Assembly: GCA_041164825.1 (NCBI GenBank)
Contig: JBEAOO010000293.1
Span: 1 to 19,137, forward strand
Direction: 5' to 3'
DNA: 19,137 nt
Source of the DNA: JBEAOO01 sp041164825
GTDB lineage: Bacteria; Pseudomonadota; Gammaproteobacteria; Burkholderiales; Burkholderiaceae_C
In this document: one piece after another, positions 1 to 7,901 of the stretch
Layout of the letters: each line of letters opens with the position of its first letter
How positions within the stretch are numbered: position 1 is the stretch's first letter
Translations under genes and position numbers: made by a program
Notes under the pieces: generated by a model
Told to the model about the DNA's origin: nothing
Seen by the model: only the letters and a program-made list of their open reading frames with translations
Databases searched by the model: none

Positions 1-705
1 GACAAAGGAGCCGTAGCCACGCACGGTGGTGACCTTGCGCATCTTGGCCATCGCGGCCAAGCCGCCGGTCAGCTTGCCGATGACTTTGTCTTTGTGACCG
101 CGCAGCTTGTCGATGTTGAGCGTTGGCGCTCCAAAGTCCACACCCAGGTCGCCCAGGTGGCTCACTTCATCCATCACGGCGGCCACGTGCAGCAGCGCCT
201 TCGACGGGATGCAGCCGACGTTCAAGCACACGCCGCCCAGGCTGGCGTAGCGCTCGACGATGACGACCTTCAGGCCCAAATCAGCCGCGCGGAACGCGGC
301 CGAGTAGCCGCCCGGGCCGGCGCCCAGCACCAGCAGGTCGCACTCCAGATCGGCCGGGCCGCTGTAGCTGCCCGCCGGGCCGGCCGGTGCGGCCACCGGG
401 GCCGCTGCCGCCGGAGCGGGTGCGGCGGCCGCAGGAGCAGCAGCCGGCGCCGCAGCTGCTGCGGCACCCGCCACCTCCAGTGACAGCACCACCGAGCCTT
501 GTTTCACCTTGTCGCCCAGCGCCACTTTGAGCGCGGTGACCACACCGGCGTGCGACGACGGGATCTCCATCGATGCCTTGTCGGATTCGACCGTGATCAG
601 CGACTGCTCGGCCTTGACCGTGTCGCCCACTTTCACCAGCAGTTCGATGACGGTGACTTCGTCGAAATCACCGATGTCGGGAACTTGAATGTCCAAGATT
701 GCCAT
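1..705 (-). CDS. lpdA: Dihydrolipoyl dehydrogenase (E3) with N-terminal lipoyl domain, 3' part missing
   Basis: This is the E3 component of the pyruvate dehydrogenase complex; it reoxidises dihydrolipoyl groups on E2 and passes electrons through FAD to NAD+. The 235 codons present start at ATG 705 and remain open to the window edge, so the C-terminal NAD-binding and dimerisation parts lie outside. Residues 1-78 form a lipoyl domain with the lipoyl lysine in ESDKAS (K43). An Ala/Pro-rich linker follows (about 79-118), then an FAD-binding GAGPGG motif (128-133) and the redox-active disulfide CLNVGC (C160, C165). An E3 with its own lipoyl domain is known from Ralstonia and Neisseria PDH operons. 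The start lies 12 bases after the aceF stop, with a purine-rich stretch (AAGGGAAG) overlapping that stop, so it is almost certainly co-transcribed third in aceE-aceF-lpdA. Confidence 0.95.
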   Translation of the reverse strand, partial: MAILDIQVPDIGDFDEVTVIELLVKVGDTVKAEQSLITVESDKASMEIPSSHAGVVTALKVALGDKVKQGSVVLSLEVAGAAAAAAPAAAPAAAAPAPAAAAPVAAPAGPAGSYSGPADLECDLLVLGAGPGGYSAAFRAADLGLKVVIVERYASLGGVCLNVGCIPSKALLHVAAVMDEVSHLGDLGVDFGAPTLNIDKLRGHKDKVIGKLTGGLAAMAKMRKVTTVRGYGSFV

Positions 706-717
706 GGTCCGCTTCCC

Positions 718-2373
718 TTAAAGCAACACGCGACGGAAGTCGGCGAGGATCTGGCCCAGGAACGCGTTGAAACGAGCGGCAGCAGCGCCGTCGATCACGC
801 GGTGGTCCCAGGTCAGCGACAGCGGCAGCATCAGGCGCGGCACAAAGGCCTTGCCGTCCCACACCGGTTCCATGTTGCTGCGGCAGACACCCAGGATGGC
901 CACTTCTGGCGCATTGATGATGGGCGTGAAGTAGCGGCCACCGATGCCGCCCAGGCTGGAGATGGTGAAGCAGGCACCCGACATGTCGGCGGGGCCGAGC
1001 TTGCCGTCGCGCGCCTTCTTGGCGAGCTCGCCCATTTCTTGGCTGATCTGCAGCACGCCCTTCTTGTCGGCGTCCTTGATCACCGGCACCACCAAGCCGT
1101 TCGGCGTGTCGGCGGCAAAACCGATGTGGTAGTACTGCTTGTAGACCAGCGCATCGCCGTCGAGTGAGCTGTTGAACTCGGGGAACTTCTTGAGCGCGGC
1201 CACGCTGGCCTTGATCAGGAAGGCGAGCATCGTCACCTTGGCGCCACTCTTCTCGTTTTCCTTGTTGGTGGAGACACGGAAGGCTTCGAGGTCGGTGATG
1301 TCGGCGTCGTCAAAGTTGGTGACGGCCGGGATCATCACGGCGTTGCGCAACAGGTTGGCGCCGCTGATCTTCTTGATGCGGCCCATCTCCTTGCGCTCGA
1401 TGGGGCCGAACTTGGCGAAGTCGACCTTGGGCCACGGGATCAGGCCCAGCTCCGAGCCACCACCGCCAGCGGCAGCTGCCGGGGCCTTGGCCTTTTGAGC
1501 GGCGGTTTGCACCGCGCCGGCCATGACGCTCTTCACAAAGCCTTGCACGTCGGTGTGCGTGATGCGGCCTTTGGCGCCGGAACCGGCCACCTCAGCCAGC
1601 GGCACACCCAGCTCACGCGCCAGACGGCGGATGCTCGGCGAAGCGTGCGGCAATTGGCCGGGTGCGGCAGCGGTCGGGTCGTGCGCAGGCACGGCCGCGG
1701 CCACCGGGGCGCTGGCCACGGCGGCGGCAGGTGCCGCAGCGGCAGCAGCCACTGGCGCAGCGGCAGCGGCAGCGGGTACGGCAGCAGCAGGCGTGCCAGC
1801 GACGGCATCGAGCACCACCACGGCAGAACCCTTGGCGACCTTGTCACCCAGCTTCACCAGCACTTGTTTGACCACCCCGGCATGCGAGGACGGGATCTCC
1901 ATCGAGGCCTTGTCGGACTCCACGGTGATCAGCGACTGCTCGACCTTGATCGTGTCGCCGACCTTGACCATCACCTCGATCACCGTCACTTCGTCGAAGT
2001 CGCCGATGTCGGGCACGACCACGTTCACCGGGCCGGCGCTGGCCGCGGGGGCGGCAGCGGGCGCAGGCGCAGGCGCAGCAGCAGCAGCAGCAGCAGCAGC
2101 CGGCGCGACAGCGGCGGGGGCAGGTGCTGCGGCGGCATCGGTTTCAAGCACCAACACCAGCGAGCCCTCGGCGACCTTGTCGCCCAGCTTCACGCGCAGT
2201 TCTTTCACCACGCCAGCGTGCGACGACGGGATCTCCATCGACGCTTTGTCCGACTCCACGGTGAGCAGCGATTGCTCTTGCTTCACCGTGTCACCCGGCT
2301 TGACCATCAGCTCGATGATCTCAACTTCCTTGAAGTCACCGATGTCCGGGACTTTGACTTCGACCAATGCCAT
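718..2373 (-). CDS. aceF: Pyruvate dehydrogenase E2, dihydrolipoamide acetyltransferase
   Basis: This is the core E2 subunit (551 aa), which transfers the acetyl group from lipoamide to CoA. Two lipoyl domains are visible (about 1-78 and 115-190, lysines K43 and K155 in identical ESDKAS contexts). They are separated by Ala/Pro linkers. A peripheral subunit-binding domain follows at about 242-280 (ASPSIRRLARELGV, then GSGAKGRI). The acyltransferase domain (about 325-551) carries the catalytic HRVIDG motif at 524-529, with His524 and Asp528. I chose ATG 2373 because GGAGA sits 5-9 bases upstream and the protein then begins MALVEVKVPDIG; a TTG five codons further upstream is less likely. E. coli AceF has three lipoyl domains; here there are two on E2 plus one on E3. 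A run of GCT codons in the first linker encodes poly-alanine. Confidence 0.97.
   Translation of the reverse strand: MALVEVKVPDIGDFKEVEIIELMVKPGDTVKQEQSLLTVESDKASMEIPSSHAGVVKELRVKLGDKVAEGSLVLVLETDAAAAPAPAAVAPAAAAAAAAAPAPAPAAAPAASAGPVNVVVPDIGDFDEVTVIEVMVKVGDTIKVEQSLITVESDKASMEIPSSHAGVVKQVLVKLGDKVAKGSAVVVLDAVAGTPAAAVPAAAAAAPVAAAAAAPAAAVASAPVAAAVPAHDPTAAAPGQLPHASPSIRRLARELGVPLAEVAGSGAKGRITHTDVQGFVKSVMAGAVQTAAQKAKAPAAAAGGGGSELGLIPWPKVDFAKFGPIERKEMGRIKKISGANLLRNAVMIPAVTNFDDADITDLEAFRVSTNKENEKSGAKVTMLAFLIKASVAALKKFPEFNSSLDGDALVYKQYYHIGFAADTPNGLVVPVIKDADKKGVLQISQEMGELAKKARDGKLGPADMSGACFTISSLGGIGGRYFTPIINAPEVAILGVCRSNMEPVWDGKAFVPRLMLPLSLTWDHRVIDGAAAARFNAFLGQILADFRRVLL
2075..2100. repeat. (GCA)n trinucleotide repeat in aceF linker
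   Basis: There are eight consecutive GCA units plus two bases, read as GCT alanine codons on the minus strand within the Ala/Pro linker after the first lipoyl domain. Such a tract can change length by slippage without breaking the frame. Linker length between lipoyl domains is known to be tolerant. Confidence 0.85.
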
Positions 2374-2454
2374 GTGTGTCTCCAGCAAGTTCAGCTTGCA
2401 TGAGGCGGCGGGCGGCGCATGCGCACAACCCGGCCACCCTGATGAGGAAATAGC

Positions 2455-2483
2455 GCCCGGCCCGCAGCAGGTGCGGGCCGGGC
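2455..2483. other. Strong 12-bp hairpin between aceE and aceF
   Basis: A perfect 12-base inverted repeat (arms 2455-2466 and 2472-2483, GCCCGGCCCGCA and its complement) encloses a 5-base loop. It lies 10 bases after the aceE stop in transcription order. On the transcribed strand it is followed by GCTATTTCC, only weakly U-rich, so it is not a textbook intrinsic terminator. It could be an attenuator, a partial terminator or an mRNA-stabilising 3' end for aceE. The structure is seen directly; the role is inferred. Confidence 0.7.
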
Positions 2484-2493
2484 AGTGCCTGAA

Positions 2494-5196
2494 TCAGGCG
2501 TACAGCGGGTTGACCTTGTCGGCCTGGATGCCGTACTTGGCGATGGCTTCGGCCACCTTGGCCACCGGCACCTTGCCCTCTTCGCTCAAGGCCTTCAGCG
2601 CCGCCACGACGATGTAGTGGCGGTTGATTTCGAAGTGCTCACGCAGCTTGCTGCGGAAGTCGCTGCGGCCAAAACCGTCGGTGCCCAGCACCTTGTAGGT
2701 GCGGTCCTTCGGGATGAACGGGCGAATCTGCTCCGCGTAGTTCTTCATGTAGTCGGTCGAGGCGATGACCGGGCCAGCGTGGGCCGCCAGCTGTTGCGCC
2801 ACGAACGACACCTGCGGTGCCGAGGTGGGGTGCAGCAGGTTGTAGCGCTCGGCGGCTTGGCCGTCGCGGGCCAGCTCGTTGAAGCTCGGGCAGCTCCACA
2901 CATTGGCGGCCACGCCCCACTCTTCTTCAAGCAGTTTCTTGGCGGCTTGCGATTCGCGCAAGATCGTGCCCGAGCCCAGCAGGTTGACGCTGATCGGCTG
3001 CTTGGCACCTTCGTCCAGCAGGTACATGCCCTTGATGATTTCTTCTTCGGTGCCGGCACGCAGGCCCGGCATCGCGTAGTTTTCGTTCAGCAGGGTCAGG
3101 TAGAAGTAGACGTTCTCTTGCTTCTCCACCATGCGCTTCAAACCGTGGTGCAGGATCACACCCACTTCGTGCGCAAAGGTCGGGTCGTAGGAGATGCAGT
3201 TCGGGATCGTGCCGGCCAGGATGTGGCTGTGGCCGTCTTCGTGCTGCAGGCCTTCGCCGTTGAGCGTGGTGCGGCCCGAGGTGCCGCCCAACAAGAAGCC
3301 ACGTGCTTGCATGTCGCCCGCCGCCCAGGCCAAGTCACCAATGCGCTGGAAGCCGAACATCGAGTAGTACACGTAGAACGGCACCATGATGCGGTTGCTC
3401 GTGCTGTACGAGGTGGCTGCAGCGATCCAGCTGCTCATGCCGCCGGCTTCATTGATGCCTTCTTGCAGGATCTGACCGGCCTTGTCTTCCTTGTAGTACA
3501 TGACCTGGTCTTTGTCGACCGGGGTGTACTGCTGGCCGGCCGGGTTGTAGATGCCGATCTGGCGGAACAGACCTTCCATGCCGAAGGTACGGGCCTCGTC
3601 CACCAAAATGGGCACCACGCGCGGGCCCAGGGCCTGGTCGCGCAGCAGTTGCGTCAGGAATCGCACATAGGCTTGCGTGGTGCTGATCTCGCGGCCTTCT
3701 GGGGTCGCTTCCATCACGCTCTTGAAGGTTTCGAGCGAGGGCACGGTGAAGCTCTCGTCGGCCTTGGTGCGGCGGTGCGGCAAGTAGCCGCCCAGGGCCT
3801 TGCGGCGCTCGTGCAGGTACTGCATTTCCGGCGTGTCGTCGGCCGGCTTGTAGAACGGGATCTTCGACAGTTCGCTGTCAGGGATGGGCAGGTTGAAGCG
3901 GTCGCGGAAGGTCTTGATGTCCTCGTCGGTCAGCTTCTTGGTCTGGTGAACATTGTTCTTGCCTTCACCCGACTTGCCCATGCCGAAGCCCTTGACGGTC
4001 TTGATCAGCAGCACGGTCGGTTGGCCCTTGGTGTTCACGGCCTGGTGGTAGGCGGCGTACACCTTTTGCGGGTCGTGGCCGCCGCGCTTGAGGTTCCAGA
4101 TGTCGTCGTCGCTCAGGTGAGCCACCATCTCCAGCGTCTTCGGGTCGCGACCGAAGAAGTGCTTGCGCACGTAGGCACCGTCGTTGGCCTTGAACGACTG
4201 GTAGTCGCCGTCCAGCGTGTCCATCATGATCTTGCGCAGGGCGCCGTCCTTGTCACGGGCCAGCAGCGAATCCCAGCCGCTGCCCCACAACAGCTTGATG
4301 ACGTTCCAACCCGCACCACGGAACTCGCCTTCGAGTTCTTGCACGATCTTGCCGTTGCCGCGCACCGGGCCATCGAGGCGCTGCAGGTTGCAGTTCACCA
4401 CGAAGATCAGGTTGTCGAGGTTTTCGCGCGCAGCCAGGCCAATGGCGCCGAGCGATTCGACTTCGTCCATTTCGCCGTCACCGCAGAACACCCAGACCTT
4501 GCGGTTCTCGGTGTTGGCAATGCCACGGGCGTGCAGGTACTTCAGGAATCGGGCTTGGTAGATCGCCATCAGCGGGCCCAGGCCCATCGAGACGGTGGGG
4601 AACTGCCAGAACTCGGGCATCAGCTTCGGGTGCGGGTAGCTCGACAGGCCCTTGCCGTCCACTTCCTGGCGGAAGTTCAGCAGCTGTTCCTCAGAGAGGC
4701 GGCCTTCGAGGTAAGCGCGGGCGTACACGCCGGGCGACACGTGACCTTGGATGTACAGGCAGTCGCCGCCGTGATTTTCGTTTTCTGCGTGCCAGAAGTG
4801 GTTGAAGCCGGCGCCAAACATGTGGGCCAGCGAGGCGAAGGAGCCGATGTGGCCGCCCAGGTCGCCGCCGTCTTCGGGGTTGTGGCGGTTGGCCTTGACG
4901 ACCATCGCCATCGCGTTCCAGCGCATGTAGGCGCGCAGGCGCTCTTCGATCTCGATGTTGCCGGGGCAACGGGCCTCTTCGTTGGCCTCGATGGTGTTCA
5001 CGTAACCGGTGGTGGCCGAAAACGGCATGTCCACGCTGTGCTGGCGGGCTTCTTCCAGCAGTTGCTCTAGCAGGAAGTGGGCGCGGTCCGGGCCCTCACG
5101 TTCGATGACGGCGGCGAGCGCATCCATCCATTCGCGGGTTTCTTGTGAATCGCTGTCAGCGACGGTATTGGGGCGGGTATCAGGCGATGCGGACAT
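2494..5196 (-). CDS. aceE: Pyruvate dehydrogenase E1 (homodimeric type)
   Basis: This is the thiamine-diphosphate-dependent E1 subunit, which decarboxylates pyruvate and acetylates the E2 lipoyl groups. At 900 aa it is close to the 887 aa of E. coli AceE and has the single-chain (not alpha/beta) architecture. The ThDP/Mg motif begins GDGEMDE at 239 and ends NCN at 268-270. Other family blocks are visible: GHVSPGVYARA (151-161), GKSGEGKNNVHQTKK in the active-site loop region, and a C-terminal transketolase-like domain. The start at ATG 5196 has GGAGA shortly upstream. It is the first gene of the aceE-aceF-lpdA operon. It is transcribed away from a divergent sensor kinase across an AT-rich intergenic region, and is separated from aceF by 120 bases holding a strong hairpin. 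No PdhR-type regulator gene is present in the window. Confidence 0.98.
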   Translation of the reverse strand: MSASPDTRPNTVADSDSQETREWMDALAAVIEREGPDRAHFLLEQLLEEARQHSVDMPFSATTGYVNTIEANEEARCPGNIEIEERLRAYMRWNAMAMVVKANRHNPEDGGDLGGHIGSFASLAHMFGAGFNHFWHAENENHGGDCLYIQGHVSPGVYARAYLEGRLSEEQLLNFRQEVDGKGLSSYPHPKLMPEFWQFPTVSMGLGPLMAIYQARFLKYLHARGIANTENRKVWVFCGDGEMDEVESLGAIGLAARENLDNLIFVVNCNLQRLDGPVRGNGKIVQELEGEFRGAGWNVIKLLWGSGWDSLLARDKDGALRKIMMDTLDGDYQSFKANDGAYVRKHFFGRDPKTLEMVAHLSDDDIWNLKRGGHDPQKVYAAYHQAVNTKGQPTVLLIKTVKGFGMGKSGEGKNNVHQTKKLTDEDIKTFRDRFNLPIPDSELSKIPFYKPADDTPEMQYLHERRKALGGYLPHRRTKADESFTVPSLETFKSVMEATPEGREISTTQAYVRFLTQLLRDQALGPRVVPILVDEARTFGMEGLFRQIGIYNPAGQQYTPVDKDQVMYYKEDKAGQILQEGINEAGGMSSWIAAATSYSTSNRIMVPFYVYYSMFGFQRIGDLAWAAGDMQARGFLLGGTSGRTTLNGEGLQHEDGHSHILAGTIPNCISYDPTFAHEVGVILHHGLKRMVEKQENVYFYLTLLNENYAMPGLRAGTEEEIIKGMYLLDEGAKQPISVNLLGSGTILRESQAAKKLLEEEWGVAANVWSCPSFNELARDGQAAERYNLLHPTSAPQVSFVAQQLAAHAGPVIASTDYMKNYAEQIRPFIPKDRTYKVLGTDGFGRSDFRSKLREHFEINRHYIVVAALKALSEEGKVPVAKVAEAIAKYGIQADKVNPLYA

Positions 5197-5357
5197 GTCG
5201 TCTCCATGCAGCGTTTTTTGGTGGCGCGAAGTGTCCCATAAGTTTTCAACTTTTCAAATAGTGCTTTTGCATTTCATGATGCGGAATATTTTTGCGGTGC
5301 AACATGATTTGTGGGCTTTCGAGAATCGCCTCGGAGCGCGCCACCGATAATCCGGCG
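5197..5357. promoter_or_regulatory. Divergent AT-rich promoter region aceE / sensor kinase
   Basis: This is the only clearly AT-rich stretch in the left half of the window, and it must carry the promoters of both divergent transcription units. At 5240-5252 there is a short perfect dyad, AAGTT-TTC-AACTT. Overlapping it, TTTTCAA occurs twice with an 8-base period (5243-5249 and 5251-5257). On the minus strand two TTGAAA hexamers lie here and could serve as a -35 for aceE, but no good -10 is found at 16-18 bases. On the plus strand TTGCAT (5267) and TATTTT (5287) are weak candidates. The dyad is a candidate operator; no E. coli-type PdhR site (ATTGGT-N3-ACCAAT) is visible. Confidence 0.5.
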
Positions 5358-7901
5358 ATGCGTGATCTGTACAACTTCCCCGGCGGCGCCAGCGTGTCGC
5401 TGACTTGGCCGCAGCGGCTCTTCGGGCGCTGGTGGCGCCAGCAATCGCCGTCGCGCCAAGACCGCTACGCCACCATCGGGCCGCTGATCTCGGTGCTGCT
5501 GTTCCTGGCGGCCATGGTGTTGGCCTTCTGGTACCTGCGCAATGAGGAATACGAGCGGGAGCGCGAGTCGGTCAAGCGCGACACCGAGATCGCGCAACAG
5601 CAAATCCGCCTGCGCCTGATCGAGAACCAGGAGCAGTTGCTGCGCATTGCGCGCGAGATCGTCACGCACACGATTGACAAAGAGGACTTCCTCAACCAAG
5701 CCGCCACCTTCACCCGCGAGCGGCCGGAAATCACCCGGCTGAACTGGATCGCCGCAGACCGCAAACCGCGCGCGGCGTACTCGGCCAGCCTCTTCCACGC
5801 CGACAACAGCACGCCCGCTGAGGACGCAGCAACCGCCTTGCCCGCCGAGGGCGAAGACAACGCCACCGAAGCAGCCTTCCAGGCCACGCGCTCGCTGCGC
5901 CAGCCGGTGTACTCGCGCCCGTTCAACGACGGCGCCGGCAACACCGTGATGCAGGTGCACGTGCCTTTGCTCGACCGCGGCAACTTCAGCGGCGTCTTGA
6001 TGGCCGAGGTGTCGCTCGAAGCGCTGTTGCGCTACTTCGTGCCCTACGACGTCACCGGCCGCCACGCGGTCAGCCTGCTCGACGCGAGTGGCCGCACGCT
6101 GGCCAGCACCGTCACCCCCATGCCCGGCCAAGCCGCGCGCGCCGCCGCCGCAGCCATCGCCGAAGACGCACCGCTGGCCCCCGCCAACAACGGCGTCATC
6201 ATTCGCGCCCGCGGCTCGCGCACCTCGGTGGGCCTGATCAGCAATACCTTGTTCTGGATGGTGGCGGCCCTCAGCGCGCTCACGGTGTGGATGCTGCTCG
6301 GCACCTGGCGCCACATGTCGCGCCGCATGCAGATGCAAAGCGCGCTGGTGTCGGAGGCCAACTTCCGCCGCGCCATGGAAAACTCCATGCTCACCGGCAT
6401 GCGCGCCATGGACATGGACGGCTGCATCACCTACGTGAACCCCGCGTTTTGCGCCATGACCGGCTTCAGCGAGGCCGAGCTGATCGGCCGCCGCCCGCCC
6501 TTCCCGCACTGGCCGCCCGACCGCCACGAAGAAAACAACCGCCTGCTGCAGCAAGAGTTGCAAGGCCGCAGCCCGGCCGGCGGCATCGAGGTGAAGGTGC
6601 TGCGCAAAGATGGCTCGCAGTTCGACTCGCGCATGTACGTGTCGCCGCTGATCGACCCCAAAGGCCAGCAGACCGGCTGGATGACCTCGATGACCAATAT
6701 CACCGAGGCCAAGCGCATCCGCGACCAGCTCAGCGCCTCGCACGAGCGCTTCACCACCGTGCTCGAAGGGCTGGACGCGGCGGTCTCAGTGCTGTCCGTG
6801 CAACAAAGCGAGCTGCTGTTTGCCAACCGCTCGTACCGCCTGTGGTTTGGCGCCGATGCCAGCGCGCACTCGTGGTTGGCCGGCAGCGAGCCGGTGGAGC
6901 CGCAGTCCACCGACCACAGCGATGAAGACGCCGACGTGATGGGCGGCCTGCCCACCCAAGAACTCACCGAGGCCGGCTCCGACACGCGCGAGGTCTACAT
7001 CGAGACGCTGGGCAAGTGGTTTGACGTGCGCACCCGCTACCTGCAGTGGACCGACGGCCGCTTGGCGCAAATGCTGATCGCCACCGACGTGACCGCGCGC
7101 CGCAACGCCGAAACCGTGGCCGCCAGCCAGGCCGAAAAAGCGCAGGTCACCAGCCGCTTGGTGACCATGGGCGAAATGGCGTCATCGGTGGCGCACGAGC
7201 TCAACCAGCCGCTCACCGCCATCACCAACTACTGCAACGGCATGGTGTCGCGGGTGAAGAACGACGCGATCCAGAAGGACGACCTGATTGCCGCGCTGGA
7301 AAAAACCAGCAAACAAGCCCAGCGCGCAGGGCAAATCATTCACCGCATCCGCGCCTTCGTGAAGCGCAGCGAGCCACAGCGCCAGCCCTCCGACGCGCAC
7401 GTGATCATCGAAGACGCGGTGGAATTGGCCGGCATCGAACTGCGCCGCCGCAATGTCTCGATCCACACCTATGTGGCGCAGCGCCTGCCCACGCTGATGG
7501 TCGACCCGATCTTGATCGAACAGGTGGTGCTCAACCTGCTGAAAAACGCGGCCGAGGCGATCGACAACGCCAAGCTGCCGCCCGCGCGCCGCAACATCGA
7601 GCTGCGCGTGGTGCCGCGCTACACGCCCGAAGAAGGCGGCGTGATCGAGTTCAGCGTCACCGACATGGGCCCGGGCATCAAGGACGACGTGATCTCGCGC
7701 CTCTACGAAGCCTTCTTCTCGACCAAGGTCGACGGCCTGGGGATCGGCCTGAGCTTGTGCCGCTCCATCATCGAGAGCCACCGCGGTCGGATCAAGGCAG
7801 AGAACCTCTACAATGGCAGCTCGGTCACGGGCTGCCGCTTTTCCTTCACGCTGCCCGTGGAGATCACTCGAATCGACGCCCCAGCGGCAGTGAATACATG
7901 A
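5358..7901 (+). CDS. Membrane PAS-domain sensor histidine kinase
   Basis: This is a hybrid-free sensor histidine kinase of the FixL/DctB branch (847 aa from ATG 5358). It has one membrane helix at about 40-61 and a periplasmic region of about 230 residues that looks like a Cache-type sensor domain. A second helix lies at about 294-316. Two PAS domains follow (about 331-453 and 461-583; the second is degenerate and has an acidic insertion), then the kinase core. The core shows the H-box AHELNQPLTA (phospho-accepting His613), N-box NLLKNAAEAID (from 728), G1 DMGPGI (from 769), F-box region EAFFSTK and G2 GLGIGLSL (from 793). The start is uncertain: ATG 5304 and TTG 5292 are in frame upstream, but none has a good ribosome site, and 5358 leaves room for a promoter. 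The stop overlaps the next gene by 4 bases. The ligand is unknown. Confidence 0.93.
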   Translation: MRDLYNFPGGASVSLTWPQRLFGRWWRQQSPSRQDRYATIGPLISVLLFLAAMVLAFWYLRNEEYERERESVKRDTEIAQQQIRLRLIENQEQLLRIAREIVTHTIDKEDFLNQAATFTRERPEITRLNWIAADRKPRAAYSASLFHADNSTPAEDAATALPAEGEDNATEAAFQATRSLRQPVYSRPFNDGAGNTVMQVHVPLLDRGNFSGVLMAEVSLEALLRYFVPYDVTGRHAVSLLDASGRTLASTVTPMPGQAARAAAAAIAEDAPLAPANNGVIIRARGSRTSVGLISNTLFWMVAALSALTVWMLLGTWRHMSRRMQMQSALVSEANFRRAMENSMLTGMRAMDMDGCITYVNPAFCAMTGFSEAELIGRRPPFPHWPPDRHEENNRLLQQELQGRSPAGGIEVKVLRKDGSQFDSRMYVSPLIDPKGQQTGWMTSMTNITEAKRIRDQLSASHERFTTVLEGLDAAVSVLSVQQSELLFANRSYRLWFGADASAHSWLAGSEPVEPQSTDHSDEDADVMGGLPTQELTEAGSDTREVYIETLGKWFDVRTRYLQWTDGRLAQMLIATDVTARRNAETVAASQAEKAQVTSRLVTMGEMASSVAHELNQPLTAITNYCNGMVSRVKNDAIQKDDLIAALEKTSKQAQRAGQIIHRIRAFVKRSEPQRQPSDAHVIIEDAVELAGIELRRRNVSIHTYVAQRLPTLMVDPILIEQVVLNLLKNAAEAIDNAKLPPARRNIELRVVPRYTPEEGGVIEFSVTDMGPGIKDDVISRLYEAFFSTKVDGLGIGLSLCRSIIESHRGRIKAENLYNGSSVTGCRFSFTLPVEITRIDAPAAVNT

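Noticed and set aside
2485..5070. 861-codon plus-strand open frame opposite aceE
   Set aside because: It mirrors aceE codon by codon, is rich in His, Arg, Val and Gln as expected of antisense shadows in GC-rich DNA, and has no family-like motif. The minus-strand AceE is unmistakable.
5292..5357. Upstream starts (TTG 5292, ATG 5304) for the sensor kinase
   Set aside because: They lack a ribosome site, add residues unlike a kinase N-terminus, and would leave little room for a promoter. They are not fully excluded.
5274..6743. 489-codon minus-strand frame opposite the sensor kinase
   Set aside because: It is a shadow of the kinase reading frame without motifs, and its start would lie within coding sequence of the opposite strand.
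7046..7897. N-terminal extension of the response regulator frame
   Set aside because: The upstream part is an out-of-frame reading of the kinase gene; the ATG at 7898 overlapping the kinase stop gives a standard receiver-domain start.
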